Source: Gammaproteobacteria bacterium
GTDB taxonomy: Bacteria > Pseudomonadota > Gammaproteobacteria > Steroidobacterales > Steroidobacteraceae
NCBI GenBank assembly: GCA_010027845.1
Contig: RGUL01000007.1
Location: forward strand, 1-56,350
DNA: 56,350 nucleotides
Reading direction: 5' to 3'
A program made the position numbers and the translations under genes. Numbering within the stretch: position 1 is the stretch's first letter; the number at the start of each line of letters is the position of its first letter. This document shows, in pieces, positions 1 to 9,929 of this stretch. The notes beneath the pieces were generated by a model, which saw only the letters and a list, made by a program, of their open reading frames with translations, made no database searches and was not told the origin of the DNA.

Positions 1-620
<620 letters not shown>

Positions 621-624
621 TCCC

Positions 625-1050
625 ATGGCCGAAAGCACCATCCACTGCGACATCGTCAGCGCCGAAGGAGAAATTTTCTCCGGAGCGGCGAAGATGGTGT
701 TCGTGCCCGCGGCGCAGGGCGAACTCGGCATCGCGCCGCGGCACGCGCCCTTGCTCACCATGATCAAGGCCGGCGAAGTGCGGGTGCAAACGCCCGACGG
801 CGACGAACAATTCTTTTATGTCGGTGGCGGCGCGCTGGAAATCCAGCCGAAGCGTGTCACGGTGCTCGCCGACACGGCGTTGCGCGCCAAAGACGTGGAC
901 GAAGCTGCTGCGCTCGCTGCCAAGCAGCGCGCCGAAGAAATCCTCGCCGGCAAGATCGACAAACTCGAACAGGCCGAAGCGCTCGCCGAACTCGCGCGCG
1001 CGGCCGCACAACTGAAGCTGCTGCAAAAGCTGCGCAAGATCCGCGGCTGA
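625..1050 (+). CDS. atpC: F0F1 ATP synthase subunit epsilon
   Basis: This subunit of the central stalk couples rotation to F1 and can inhibit ATP hydrolysis. The 141-residue product matches the usual 135-140. The N-terminal beta-sandwich holds the typical [22 protein letters not shown] segment at about residues 32-53. The C-terminal third is Ala/Glu/Lys-rich and forms the two-helix inhibitory domain. It starts 4 bases after atpD and must be cotranscribed with it. It is the last gene of the atp operon, and glmU begins 28 bases later. Confidence 0.97.
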   Translation: MAESTIHCDIVSAEGEIFSGAAKMVFVPAAQGELGIAPRHAPLLTMIKAGEVRVQTPDGDEQFFYVGGGALEIQPKRVTVLADTALRAKDVDEAAALAAKQRAEEILAGKIDKLEQAEALAELARAAAQLKLLQKLRKIRG

Positions 1051-1078
1051 TCACCGCTCGATCTTCGGGAGGTTCCCT

Positions 1079-2479
1079 TTGAAGCTCTCGATCGTCATTC
1101 TGGCCGCCGGCCAGGGCAAACGGATGAAATCCGACTTGCCCAAAGTGCTGCAACCGCTCGCCGGCAAGCCGCTGCTCGCCCACGTCATCGACACCGCGCG
1201 CAGCTTGTCACCCGCTGCCATTCACGTCGTCTACGGCCACGGCGGTGAGCGGGTCCGCAGCGCGCTCGATGCGACGCTCGCCGCGAGCGCTAATCGTCAC
1301 TCGTGGGTGTTGCAGGCCGAACAACTCGGCACCGGCCACGCGGTGCAACAAGCGTTACCGGCACTCGCCGATGACGAGCTAGCGCTGATTCTTTACGGCG
1401 ACGTGCCGCTCATCCGCGCCGAAACCTTGCGAACGCTGATCGCTGCCGCGACCGACTCTACGTCCGGCGCGGCGATGGGACTTTTGACCGTGATGCTCGA
1501 CGATCCGACCGGCTATGGCCGCATCGTGCGTGACGCGCAGGGGCGCGTTCGGGCGATCGTCGAACAAAAAGATGCCACCGAGACCGAGCGCGGAATTCGC
1601 GAGGGCAATACCGGTGTGATGGCCGCACCAGTCGAATATTTGCGCCGCTGGCTCGGAAATTTGCGTAACGCCAACGCGCAGCGCGAGTATTATTTGACTG
1701 ACATCATCGCCATGGCCGTTGCAGACGGCGTGCGGGTCGCACCGCTCGTCGCACCGACCGTGGCAGAGGTTCTCGGCATCAACGACAAAATCCAGCTCGC
1801 CGAAGTCGAAGCCGAAAATCGCCGGCTGCGCGCGCGGGAACTCATGACGAACGGCGTGACGCTCGTCGACCCTGCGCGTGTCGACGTGCGCGGCTCAATC
1901 GAAGTCGGGCGCGACGTAGAAGTCGACGTCAACGTCGTGTTCGAAGGCCAGATTTCTTTAGGCGATCGTGTACGCATCGGGCCGAACTGCGTGCTGCGTA
2001 ACTGCCGTATCGCCGACGACGTCACCATCAACGCCAACTGCGTGCTCGAAGACGCTGAGGTCGGCAAGGGCGCGATCGTCGGACCGTTCGCGCGTTTACG
2101 GCCCGGCGCGAAGCTCGGTGCCGAGGTGCATATCGGCAATTTCGTCGAGGTCAAAAATTCTTCGTTGGGCGAAGGCGCGAAAGCGAACCACCTCGCCTAC
2201 GTCGGCGACGCCACGGTCGGCGCACGAGCGAACATCGGCGCCGGCACCATCATCGCTAACTACGACGGCGCCAATAAGCACCACACGACGATCGGCGCTG
2301 ATGCACACACGGGCTCGAACTCCGTATTGGTCGCGCCCGTAACGATCGGTGTCGGTGCGACGGTCGGCGCCGGTTCGACCATCACCAAAGACGTGGCTGA
2401 CGGCGCTCTGGCCGTGGCACGCGGCCGTCAGGTCGCCATCGAAGGCTGGAAACGGCCGGCGAAAACCCCTAAAAAGTAA
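1079..2479 (+). CDS. glmU: Bifunctional UDP-GlcNAc pyrophosphorylase / GlcN-1-P acetyltransferase
   Basis: GlmU acetylates glucosamine-1-phosphate and then uridylates it to UDP-GlcNAc, the cytoplasmic precursor of peptidoglycan and LPS. The N-terminal Rossmann domain carries the nucleotidyltransferase signature [19 protein letters not shown] at residues 7-25. From about residue 250 on there are hexapeptide repeats of a left-handed beta-helix, including [13 protein letters not shown] and the acetyl-CoA-site stretch [12 protein letters not shown]. Length is 466 residues (E. coli 456). The start is TTG at 1079, supported by GGAGG at 1068-1072 with 6-base spacing. No nearby in-frame ATG fits better. 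Confidence 0.96.
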   Translation: MKLSIVILAAGQGKRMKSDLPKVLQPLAGKPLLAHVIDTARSLSPAAIHVVYGHGGERVRSALDATLAASANRHSWVLQAEQLGTGHAVQQALPALADDELALILYGDVPLIRAETLRTLIAAATDSTSGAAMGLLTVMLDDPTGYGRIVRDAQGRVRAIVEQKDATETERGIREGNTGVMAAPVEYLRRWLGNLRNANAQREYYLTDIIAMAVADGVRVAPLVAPTVAEVLGINDKIQLAEVEAENRRLRARELMTNGVTLVDPARVDVRGSIEVGRDVEVDVNVVFEGQISLGDRVRIGPNCVLRNCRIADDVTINANCVLEDAEVGKGAIVGPFARLRPGAKLGAEVHIGNFVEVKNSSLGEGAKANHLAYVGDATVGARANIGAGTIIANYDGANKHHTTIGADAHTGSNSVLVAPVTIGVGATVGAGSTITKDVADGALAVARGRQVAIEGWKRPAKTPKK

Positions 2480-2504
2480 TCTTTCACCGCAGGACACCCC
2501 CACC

Positions 2505-4340
2505 ATGTGTGGCATCGTCGGAGCCGTCGCCGAACGCAACATCGTACCCATCCTCATGGAGGGTCTGCGCCGTCTCGAATATCGCGGATACGACTCCGCC
2601 GGCATCGCCGTGCTCAATGCCGGTGGCCATCTCGATCGCCGCCGCACCGTCGGTAAAGTCAAAGCTTTGCAAGACGCGATCGACGCTGCGCCCACGAGTG
2701 GACATATCGGTATCGCACACACGCGTTGGGCGACGCACGGTGTGCCGTCCGAGCGCAATGCGCATCCGCACATCTCGTCGGATGGTCTCGCCATCGTCCA
2801 CAACGGCATCATCGAAAATCACGAAGAACTGCGTGACGAATTGCAGCGCGCCGGCTACGCCTTCACGTCCGAAACCGACACCGAAGTCATCGCACACCGA
2901 ATTCACCAACATCTGCAAACCGTCGGCGAGTTGTTCAAAGCCGTGCGCGCAACCGTCGCCGAACTCGAAGGCGCGTATGCGCTAGCGGTGGTTGCGGAAA
3001 ACGAACCGGAGCGCGTGATCCTCGCCCGCGAAGGATGCCCGGTCGTGATCGGCCTCGGCGTCGAAGAAAACTTCGTCGCTTCCGATGTTGCCGCGCTGCT
3101 GCCCGTCACCCGTCGCTTCATGTTCCTCGAAGAGGGCGACGTCGCCGAAGTGCGCCGTACTTCGATCAAAGTGCTCGATCGCGAAGGTCAGCTCGTCACG
3201 CGACTCGTACGCGAGAGCGAGCTATCAGCCGATGCGGCCGAAAAAGGGCAATACCGCCACTTCATGCTCAAAGAAATTCACGAGCAGCCGCGCGCCATCG
3301 CCGACACTTTGCAAGAACGCGTCGCCAACGGCCGTTTGCTCGAAGCCGCGTTCGGTCCGGCCGCCACCGCCGTCTTCAAGAAAACCGAGCACGTACACAT
3401 CGTCGCTTGCGGCACTAGTTTCCACGCCGGGTCCGTCGCCCGCTATTACATCGAGCAGATTTGTAAGATTCCCTGCAGCGTCGAGATCGCGAGCGAATAC
3501 CGTTACCGCAATCCCGTCGTACCGCGTAATTCTTTGTTCGTCACCATCTCACAATCGGGCGAGACCGCCGACACGCTCGCCGCGTTGCGACTCGCCAAGC
3601 AAGCCGGTTATCTCTCGTCGCTCGCCATTTGCAACGTGCCCGAAAGCTCGCTGGTACGAGAAAGTGAACTCGTGATGTTGACCCGTGCCGGTCCCGAGAT
3701 CGGCGTCGCCTCCACTAAAGCGTTCACCACCCAGCTGGCTGCGCTCACCATGCTCGTGATCGCGCTCGCCAAGCACCACGGCGCCGACGCCGAGCGTGAG
3801 CGTACGCTCGTCGAGCGCCTGGTCGAATTGCCGGGCCTGATGGAAAAAACCCTCACGCTCGACCCCGCGATTCAAAAGCTCGCGCTGCGTTTCGCCGACA
3901 AACACCACGCTTTGTTCCTCGGTCGTGGGGCGATGCACTGTATCGCCATGGAAGGTGCGCTCAAACTCAAAGAAATTTCCTACATTCACGCCGAGGCTTA
4001 CGCCGCCGGCGAGCTCAAACACGGCCCGCTCGCGCTCGTCGATGCCGACATGCCCGTCATCACCGTCGCGCCGAACAACGACTTGTTGGAAAAACTGAAG
4101 TCGAATTTGATGGAAGTGCGCGCGCGCGGCGGCGAGTTATTCGTTTTCGCCGACCCCGAGTCCGGCATCGAGGCGTCGGAGGGCGTCACCGTCATCCACA
4201 TGCCGAAACACGTGAGCCACCTGCAAGCGCCCGCGATCTATACGATTCCGCTGCAATTGCTGTCGTACCACGTCGCAATCCTCAAAGGCACCGACGTCGA
4301 CCAACCGCGTAATCTCGCGAAGTCGGTGACCGTCGAGTAG
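2505..4340 (+). CDS. glmS: Glutamine-fructose-6-phosphate aminotransferase (isomerizing)
   Basis: GlmS converts fructose-6-phosphate and glutamine to glucosamine-6-phosphate, the first step toward UDP-GlcNAc, so it feeds the pathway of the upstream glmU. The mature protein begins MCGIVGAV, where Cys2 becomes the N-terminal nucleophile of the Ntn glutaminase domain. That fixes the start at 2505 even though the frame is open upstream to 2349. [12 protein letters not shown] and [13 protein letters not shown] are glutaminase motifs. Two SIS domains follow, with CGTSFHAG and [10 protein letters not shown] in the first and the family ending KSVTVE. Length is 611 residues (E. coli 609). It lies 25 bases after glmU. 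Confidence 0.97.
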   Translation: MCGIVGAVAERNIVPILMEGLRRLEYRGYDSAGIAVLNAGGHLDRRRTVGKVKALQDAIDAAPTSGHIGIAHTRWATHGVPSERNAHPHISSDGLAIVHNGIIENHEELRDELQRAGYAFTSETDTEVIAHRIHQHLQTVGELFKAVRATVAELEGAYALAVVAENEPERVILAREGCPVVIGLGVEENFVASDVAALLPVTRRFMFLEEGDVAEVRRTSIKVLDREGQLVTRLVRESELSADAAEKGQYRHFMLKEIHEQPRAIADTLQERVANGRLLEAAFGPAATAVFKKTEHVHIVACGTSFHAGSVARYYIEQICKIPCSVEIASEYRYRNPVVPRNSLFVTISQSGETADTLAALRLAKQAGYLSSLAICNVPESSLVRESELVMLTRAGPEIGVASTKAFTTQLAALTMLVIALAKHHGADAERERTLVERLVELPGLMEKTLTLDPAIQKLALRFADKHHALFLGRGAMHCIAMEGALKLKEISYIHAEAYAAGELKHGPLALVDADMPVITVAPNNDLLEKLKSNLMEVRARGGELFVFADPESGIEASEGVTVIHMPKHVSHLQAPAIYTIPLQLLSYHVAILKGTDVDQPRNLAKSVTVE

Positions 4341-4342
4341 TT

Positions 4343-4489
4343 TTGCTAGGGGGCGGAGATTGGGTCCGTGCCCCCGACGACCTCGCGTTCTCGCTGGTCC
4401 TCACCACATCTAGGCTGCTGCCCAATCGGTACCCCGAAGACCGAGAGGCTGTCGCGGATCGTGTGGTCGAGATGTGCGAGGAGCAATGA
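4343..4489 (+). CDS. Small ORF or gene remnant between glmS and arsR
   Basis: A 48-codon frame opens with TTG two bases after the glmS stop and ends in TGA at 4487-4489. Its translation has ordinary protein composition, including the segment RLLPNRYPEDREAVADRVVE, unlike the Arg/Ser-rich nonsense typical of shadow frames here. There is no ATG and no clear ribosome-binding site, and I do not recognise the family. It may be the 3' end of a displaced gene or a real short protein. Confidence 0.25.
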   Translation: MLGGGDWVRAPDDLAFSLVLTTSRLLPNRYPEDREAVADRVVEMCEEQ

Positions 4490-4555
4490 TCGACGGAATC
4501 GTCGTGTATCCGCGCAAACGAAAACCGTAAGTTTCGTCATCAATCGGAAATATAG

Positions 4556-4571
4556 TTCGACTATCGTCGAA
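4556..4571 (+). promoter_or_regulatory. Probable ArsR operator (inverted repeat at the arsR start)
   Basis: TTCGAC-TATC-GTCGAA is a perfect 6-bp inverted repeat with a 4-base spacer. It ends two bases before the arsR ATG. A -10-like TATAGT lies just upstream at 4551-4556. The position is what self-repression by an ArsR dimer would require. The site is seen directly; the binding protein is inferred. Confidence 0.55.
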
Positions 4572-4573
4572 AT

Positions 4574-4900
4574 ATGAAATTTACAGATGCCGTACAAATG
4601 CTGCTGGCGTTGGGGCAAGAAACCCGTCTCACGGTCTTTCGACTCATCGTTCGGAGAGGCGATACAGGCATCTACCCGTCGCAGATCGCCGAGGACCTCG
4701 GTATTCCGCCTGCAACGTTGTCATTTCACCTGAAAGAGCTGCAACGCGCGCGTTTGGTTTCTGTTGAACGCCAAAGTCGAAAACTGCTCTATCGACCACG
4801 GGCTCAATCGGTCGATCGGCTGATGGAATTTCTATTGTCTAACTGTTGCGGCGGGAAAAGTTGCACTTCGAATCGCATGATGCAATCGAGATCAACATGA
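4574..4900 (+). CDS. arsR: ArsR-family metalloregulator of the arsenic operon
   Basis: This is a 108-residue winged-helix repressor. ALGQETRLTVFRLIV (about residues 12-26) is the typical ArsR first helix. The recognition region is PSQIAEDLGIPPATLSFHLKELQRARLV, followed by a wing with the SRKLLYR strand. The usual ELCVCD motif in helix 3 is absent. Instead a Cys-rich tail, NCCGGKSC (about residues 89-96), could bind As(III), as in ArsR types with displaced sites. No Shine-Dalgarno is visible because the operator occupies that space. Its stop overlaps the arsC start (ATGA), giving a translationally coupled operon. Confidence 0.9.
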   Translation: MKFTDAVQMLLALGQETRLTVFRLIVRRGDTGIYPSQIAEDLGIPPATLSFHLKELQRARLVSVERQSRKLLYRPRAQSVDRLMEFLLSNCCGGKSCTSNRMMQSRST

Positions 4901-5388
4901 AAAAGACCTACAACATCCTGTTTCTGTGCACCCACAACTCGGCACGGTCGATCCTCGGCGAAGCACTGGCGACAACGAGGACGCACGGACGATTCATTGG
5001 CTACTCCGCTGGCTCGAGTCCAGGGGTTCAGGTAAACCCCTTCGCACGGGAACTCGCCCTAGAGCTGGGCTATCCCGCTGATCGATTGCGCTCGAAGAGT
5101 TGGGACGAATTTTCGGGAGCTGACGCACCGATCATGGATTTCATCATCACAGTTTGCGACAACGCTGCAGGCGAAGTGTGTCCCGTCTGGTTGGGTCACC
5201 CCGTCACGGCGCATTGGGGCTTCCCTGATCCGTCTCGTGTTGCGGGAACCGACGAGGATAAGCGTCGTGCCTTCCGCGATGTGATGGTCGGACTCAACAG
5301 GCGGATCGATATCCTCGCCAACCTACCGATCGAACAACTGGATCATTTGAAACTACAAGAACAAACCCGCGCGCTGGCGCAACTATGA
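4897..5388 (+). CDS. arsC: Arsenate reductase, low-molecular-weight phosphatase type
   Basis: The enzyme reduces arsenate to arsenite in the cytoplasm so that Acr3 can export it. The N-terminal phosphate loop CTHNSARS (Cys-X5-Arg, about residues 11-18) and the later HWGFPDPS motif carrying the catalytic Asp are clear. Cysteines in [12 protein letters not shown] suit the intramolecular redox relay of the thioredoxin-linked class. The ATG at 4897 overlaps the arsR stop and is preferred to an in-frame ATG at 4846 inside arsR. Length is 163 residues. The stop overlaps the acr3 start by 4 bases. Confidence 0.93.
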   Translation: MKKTYNILFLCTHNSARSILGEALATTRTHGRFIGYSAGSSPGVQVNPFARELALELGYPADRLRSKSWDEFSGADAPIMDFIITVCDNAAGEVCPVWLGHPVTAHWGFPDPSRVAGTDEDKRRAFRDVMVGLNRRIDILANLPIEQLDHLKLQEQTRALAQL

Positions 5389-6425
5389 GCGGTACTTCGC
5401 AGCGACTGTCGTTCCTCGATCGATATCTGACGCTATGGATATTTGCTGCGATGGCAGCGGGGATCGGATTGGGTTACTTCGTGCCCAACGCCGAGTCCTT
5501 CATCAACACGTTCCAAGTCGGTACCACGAACCTTCCGATCGCCGTCGGTCTGATACTGATGATGTACCCGCCGTTTGCGAAGGTGCGGTACGAAGACCTG
5601 CCGACCGTCTTCAAAGACGTACGTATATTCGCGACGTCACTCTTAATGAATTGGATCGTCGCACCGTTACTGATGTTTGGGCTTGCGGTCTGGTTGGTCC
5701 CCGATCGACCCGAATACTTCGCAGGACTCGTACTGATTGGCATCGCCCCCTGTATCGCCATGGTCATCGTTTGGAACGACCTTGCCAAAGGCTCCACCGA
5801 ATATGCTGCAGGGCTCGTCGCGTTCAATGCCATATTCCAAGTGCTATTTTTCAGTCTCTACGCATACATTTTTCTAACCGTCCTGCCGCCTTATGTCGGC
5901 ATGAACGCCACGATCGTCGAGATCGAAATGGGACAAATCGCACGAACGGTTTTTCTTTATCTCGGCGTGCCGTGTATCGCGGGACTTCTAACTCGTTATC
6001 TGATGCTGAAATTCGTGTCCAAAGACTGGTACCACGGGGTGCTCGTGCCGAGAATCGGCAAACTCACGCTGGTCGCACTCCTGTTTACCATCGTCGTGAT
6101 GTTCAGCTTGAAAGGCTCTTTAATCGTCTCGATACCGCAGGATGTCGTCACGATCGCCATTCCGCTATTGATCTACTTCGTCACAATGTTCCTGATCACG
6201 TTTGTCGTGACGGGAACATTGGGATTCGACTATCCGCGGTGTTGTACGCTTTCGTTTACTGCAGCAAGTAACAATTTCGAACTGGCAATCGCGGTGGCGA
6301 TCGGCGTATTCGGAATCAACTCGGGCGCGGCATTTGCGGCGGTGATCGGACCGCTCGTGGAAGTACCGATCATGGTGGGCTTGGTGTGGGTCGCCCAGAA
6401 AATCCGACAGTTTTACTTTCGATGA
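5385..6425 (+). CDS. acr3: Acr3-type arsenite efflux permease
   Basis: This inner-membrane carrier expels arsenite using the proton motive force. The 346-residue product has about ten hydrophobic segments. It carries the diagnostic motif [19 protein letters not shown] (about residues 123-141), with the cysteine essential in characterised Acr3 proteins. A late helix carries [20 protein letters not shown], also typical of the family. It is the third gene of the arsR-arsC-acr3 unit and overlaps arsC by ATGA. It belongs to the Acr3 (BASS-fold) family, not ArsB. The next gene is convergent, 97 bases away. Confidence 0.95.
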   Translation: MSGTSQRLSFLDRYLTLWIFAAMAAGIGLGYFVPNAESFINTFQVGTTNLPIAVGLILMMYPPFAKVRYEDLPTVFKDVRIFATSLLMNWIVAPLLMFGLAVWLVPDRPEYFAGLVLIGIAPCIAMVIVWNDLAKGSTEYAAGLVAFNAIFQVLFFSLYAYIFLTVLPPYVGMNATIVEIEMGQIARTVFLYLGVPCIAGLLTRYLMLKFVSKDWYHGVLVPRIGKLTLVALLFTIVVMFSLKGSLIVSIPQDVVTIAIPLLIYFVTMFLITFVVTGTLGFDYPRCCTLSFTAASNNFELAIAVAIGVFGINSGAAFAAVIGPLVEVPIMVGLVWVAQKIRQFYFR

Positions 6426-6522
6426 CTGGCAGCTGAATAAACGTGCCGACAGCCTGCGCACCTCGCTAATCGCGTGATGGTGGAATGACGCGCGTCGCAG
6501 CAATACGCCGTCAAGCATCGAC

Positions 6523-7890
6523 TCATCTCGGTGATCGATTGATCGGCAAGTCCAATCGACCGCGATCAATCTCTTTACCGCCTTTCCAAACCTTTTCGAT
6601 GCGCCGCACGTTTCTGATGTCGATCGACGGATCGGCATTCAGCAATACCATGTCGGCAATCTTGCCGACCTCGATCGATCCGATCTCGTGCTCCCGACCA
6701 AGAAACGCCGCGCCGTTCAGCGTTGCGATCCGTAACACGTCGAGTGGGGGAATTCCCGTCTCGGCGAGGAGTTCGAGTTCGCGCAGCGCTGCGGGCGCAT
6801 ACGTTCGATCGGTCGCCAGCACGAGCACACCACCGGCATCGTGAATACGTCGCACATTGCGCTGAACGTAGGGATAGAGTGCGGCGAACCAATCGGGCCA
6901 CCCGAGTTTCAAGTACCGTTGCCGCGTCGCCTCGCGCACTTCGACTTCGCGCGCATCGGCGACTGCGGCGTACTCGGGAGTGCGTAAAAAATCTACACCG
7001 GTCTTCATCGCCCTAATTTCATCGAGCACCGTGAGTGAAGTTTGGATGGGCAGCCGCTTCTTGGCCACGAGCTCGACAAAATTCTGCGATAGCACCCCGG
7101 TTGCCGGAACGTGCGCGAGCGTGTCGATGCCGGCCTCGATCGCATCGCGCGCCATCCGCTCGTTCGAGATGTGCACCGTCGTTCTGACCCCGCGCGCGTG
7201 CAAATATTCGACCATGCGATTGAGCAGATCGCGCGGCAGCTGTGCGACGAGCGGGTTCGGACCGACACCCATTGCTTCATAGGTGATCTTTTGCACGTCC
7301 GGTTGACGTGAAATCTGCAAATCCAGATCTTTGGTCGTGGCCGGCCAATCCTGCACGGCGATTCCTGCATAGCCGACGCTCCAACTACCCGGATAGGTCA
7401 ACAATTGTCCGGTCGCGAACACGCGTGGCGCTACGATTTCGCCGCGACGCTCCCGGTCGCGTAGCTCCATGATGAATTCCGGGTTATTGCCGGCGTCATA
7501 AACGCTCGTGAATCCGAGATAGAGAAAGCCCTGCAAAGTTCGCAGACCGACGTCGTAGTCGATGGGGCGTTCGGATTGCGCACTCGAGTCTTTCCAAGCA
7601 CCGGCACCGAGCAGGTGAATGTGCATGTCCATCATGCCGGGGATGAGAAACTTCCCGCGTCCATCGACAACGGCTGCACCAGCTGGTCGCCGCACACTCG
7701 CATCGGCGACGCGCGTGAAGATCCCATTTTCGACGACGACCGTGGTGTCGGCGCGCGGGGGACGCCCGGTTCCGTCGATCAACGTTACGTGCTCGATGAC
7801 GACGGTGTTCGAACGATCTGCGCCGATCGCTACCGCAGAGATCGACAAACCCAAAGTAAGCCAAACGAAGAACCGACCCTTGCGACACAT
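6523..7890 (-). CDS. Exported metal-dependent amidohydrolase
   Basis: This 455-residue hydrolase probably cleaves an amide or ester bond in a small cyclic substrate or peptide; the substrate is unknown. A signal peptide (FFVWLTLGLSISAVAIGA, about residues 7-24) is followed by the amidohydrolase entry strand and MDMHIHL, whose HxH (residues 90 and 92) binds metal. Further candidate ligands are Lys in QKITYEA, His in TTVHIS, His in DTLAHVPA and Asp in LATDRT, giving a complete binuclear-type set. The start at 7890 overlaps the P450 stop (TGATG), indicating coupling. An upstream in-frame extension was rejected because it lies inside the P450 and lacks the signal peptide. Confidence 0.85.
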   Translation of the reverse strand: MCRKGRFFVWLTLGLSISAVAIGADRSNTVVIEHVTLIDGTGRPPRADTTVVVENGIFTRVADASVRRPAGAAVVDGRGKFLIPGMMDMHIHLLGAGAWKDSSAQSERPIDYDVGLRTLQGFLYLGFTSVYDAGNNPEFIMELRDRERRGEIVAPRVFATGQLLTYPGSWSVGYAGIAVQDWPATTKDLDLQISRQPDVQKITYEAMGVGPNPLVAQLPRDLLNRMVEYLHARGVRTTVHISNERMARDAIEAGIDTLAHVPATGVLSQNFVELVAKKRLPIQTSLTVLDEIRAMKTGVDFLRTPEYAAVADAREVEVREATRQRYLKLGWPDWFAALYPYVQRNVRRIHDAGGVLVLATDRTYAPAALRELELLAETGIPPLDVLRIATLNGAAFLGREHEIGSIEVGKIADMVLLNADPSIDIRNVRRIEKVWKGGKEIDRGRLDLPINRSPR

Positions 7891-9173
7891 CAAGAAACTT
7901 TCCGAAATACGATCGACAAACCATCGAGCCCGCGCATGTTGAAGTGCGGAATGATCTGCGGCGTGGGCGCATCCGGTGCCAGACGAATGTCGTCGAGCCG
8001 TTCGAGTAAGCGGGTGAAGGCGATGGTGAGTTCTGCGGTGGCGAGCGTGCGGCCGATACAACTGTGGATGCCGTAGCCGAAGGCGAGATGTCGGTTACCG
8101 TTCGGCCGATCGAGTACGACTTCGTCTGGGTTAGGAAACGCCCGCGGGTCCCGATTGCCGGCGCCGAACAGCAGCAAAACTTTTGCACCCTCCGGAAGCT
8201 TCACGCCGCCGAGCGTCACCTCCCGGGTGCAGCGACGAAACAACCCTTGCGCCGGCGCCTCGAGTCGCAACATCTCGTCGACGAATCGCGGGATCAACTC
8301 CGGTGATCGTCTTAAGCGTATTTGCAGCGCCGGATCGGTTACGAGCTTGTGTAGTCCGGCGAGCAATACGTTACGGGTCGTTTCGTTGCCCGCCACCATC
8401 AGCTGCGCGCAAAGTGCGAGATATTCTTCGATCGTGAGCGGCGCGCCGTCGTCTTTCCGTGCTGCAACCAACATCGAAAGCAAATCGTCACCGGGCTGCG
8501 CGAGTTTCTCGTCGCGCTTAGTCACGAAATATTTTTGAAACTCCAAAATCCCTTTCACGCACTCGAGTTTGCGCTCGGCGGTGATCGTCGCGTCGAACGA
8601 GGCGATGAATGCATCGGTCCAGCGCTTGAGCTTCATACCGTCGCTGCGGGGCAGACCGAGTTGGTCGGCGATCACGTCGACGGGCAGCGGCACGGCGAAT
8701 TCATGGTAAAAATCCGCACGCCCACGATCGGCGAATGTATCGATCAACTCGACGACATGCGTGTCCAGATAATCGTGCATGCGCTTCACGGCCGGCCCGG
8801 TGAAGAGCTTTTCGACGAGCCTTCGAAACGGCGTGTGTCGCGGCGGGTCCACCTGACTCAACACGTCCTCGACGAAATAGCCATCGCGTTTGAACAATTC
8901 GTCGGCTTCGGTCGGATCGACGTTCGACACGTCGCGACGCATGTCGATGTGACTGGAAAAACGCTCCCACGCGCCCGCGGCTGAGACGACATCGTCATAG
9001 CGCGTGATCATCCAAAGATCAGTGTGCCGGTCGTAATGCACCGGTGATTCTTCCTGCATCTTCGCGTAATAGCCGAAAGGGCAGCGATGGATGCCAGGAT
9101 CGGCCAGTGTCATATCCGCGAGAGTCATGTCGACGGGCGCCCGCGGTTCGACATTCTGATTCGCGTCGGTCAT
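7890..9173 (-). CDS. Cytochrome P450 (bacterial soluble CYP)
   Basis: This is a 427-residue haem-thiolate monooxygenase. The I-helix oxygen-activation motif AGNETTR, the K-helix ExxR in EMLRLEA and the haem loop FGYGIHSCIG with the Cys ligand are all present, so it should be active. No membrane anchor is seen, as for cytosolic bacterial P450s that use ferredoxin partners. No ferredoxin or reductase gene lies in this window. The N-terminus has a short tandem repeat, MTLADMTLAD. It is the first gene of a two-gene unit with the overlapping amidohydrolase. The physiological substrate cannot be told from sequence. Confidence 0.93.
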   Translation of the reverse strand: MTDANQNVEPRAPVDMTLADMTLADPGIHRCPFGYYAKMQEESPVHYDRHTDLWMITRYDDVVSAAGAWERFSSHIDMRRDVSNVDPTEADELFKRDGYFVEDVLSQVDPPRHTPFRRLVEKLFTGPAVKRMHDYLDTHVVELIDTFADRGRADFYHEFAVPLPVDVIADQLGLPRSDGMKLKRWTDAFIASFDATITAERKLECVKGILEFQKYFVTKRDEKLAQPGDDLLSMLVAARKDDGAPLTIEEYLALCAQLMVAGNETTRNVLLAGLHKLVTDPALQIRLRRSPELIPRFVDEMLRLEAPAQGLFRRCTREVTLGGVKLPEGAKVLLLFGAGNRDPRAFPNPDEVVLDRPNGNRHLAFGYGIHSCIGRTLATAELTIAFTRLLERLDDIRLAPDAPTPQIIPHFNMRGLDGLSIVFRKVS

Positions 9174-9226
9174 GATTTAGCCCTCCGAACGAAATGCGCG
9201 ACGAATGCGCCACGAGGAAGTTTGAC

Positions 9227-9649
9227 ATGAAAATTTTCCGCATCGCGGCCGTGGGTGTCGCTCTGTCGATCGGTATCGCCTCCGCCCAAATGCCGGAAAC
9301 CACGGCGCCGGCAACGGCCAAAGCCTATTTCGTCAACCTCAAAGATGGCGACACTGTGACGCGTCCGGTGAAGATCGTGATGGGCCTCTCGGGGATGGGT
9401 ATCGCACCGGCGGGCATCGAGTTTCCGGACACGGGGCATCACCATCTCATCGTCGATGCGCCGACCCCGCCCGCCGGACAAGTGATCGCCGCCGACGCCA
9501 ATCACGTGCACTTCGGTAAAGGTCAAACCGAAACGACGCTCGACCTCGCCCCGGGGCGACACACCCTGCAGCTCGTGCTCGGTGATCGCAACCATGTGCC
9601 GCACAAGCCGGCGGTGGCCTCCGACGTGATCACGATCACGGTGCGTTAA
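9227..9649 (+). CDS. DUF4399-family exported protein
   Basis: A signal peptide (MKIFRIAAVGVALSIGIASAQ) precedes a domain of about 115 residues. The conserved DUF4399 pattern is visible: YFVNLKDGDTV near the start, then TGHHHLIVD, then HTLQLVLGDRNHVPHKP. The clustered histidines suggest metal binding, but no function is established for this family. The ATG at 9227 is chosen because GAGGAAG lies 6 bases upstream; an in-frame start at 9194 would put residues ahead of the signal peptide. The gene is divergent from the P450, with 53 bases between them. Length is 140 residues. Confidence 0.85.
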   Translation: MKIFRIAAVGVALSIGIASAQMPETTAPATAKAYFVNLKDGDTVTRPVKIVMGLSGMGIAPAGIEFPDTGHHHLIVDAPTPPAGQVIAADANHVHFGKGQTETTLDLAPGRHTLQLVLGDRNHVPHKPAVASDVITITVR

Positions 9650-9652
9650 GGG

Positions 9653-9784
9653 TCAGCGCAAACACCAATGCTCGAGGCCTTGATCCTCGAGATATCGCTC
9701 TGCGTTCTCCCCCTGCAGCATCGCGAAGGTGGCAAAAACCACCGCAGCGAACTGAGAAAAGCAGCGACCGACTCGAGCGAACAC
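9653..9784 (-). CDS. Possible 43-residue small protein or gene remnant
   Basis: This frame lies in the 280-base gap between two convergent genes. It starts with GTG at 9784, and its C-terminal half, FATFAMLQGENAERYLEDQGLEHW, shown here only as its key parts FAMLQGENAERY and LEHW, looks like real protein: a hydrophobic helix, then a charged helix. No good ribosome-binding site was found and I recognise no homologue. The rest of the gap (9785-9929) shows no gene. Confidence 0.25.
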   Translation of the reverse strand: MFARVGRCFSQFAAVVFATFAMLQGENAERYLEDQGLEHWCLR

Positions 9785-9929
9785 GAAGCCTAGTCTAACC
9801 TTACCTAGGCAAACGAATCGCAAAACATGTTGCGAAGTATTGCAAAGCGCAGGCGAGGCAACCGGGTTCGGACAAATAAAAGGGTCTCACGAACAAAATT
9901 CAGTTGCTCGACCAGTGTGCTAGCCGTGT

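Noticed and set aside
4349-4375. GGGGGC/GCCCCC pair after glmS as terminator
   Set aside because: The loop is 15 bases long and there is no T-run; the sequence is also part of the protein-like small frame.
9104-9133. Tandem repeat MTLADMTLAD at the P450 N-terminus
   Set aside because: A single duplication of five codons with synonymous differences in a variable region; no sign of function or of expansion.
9671-9691. CTCGAGG-CCTTGAT-CCTCGAG hairpin as terminator
   Set aside because: A 7-bp stem is present but no T-run follows on either strand, and it falls inside the possible minus-strand small ORF.
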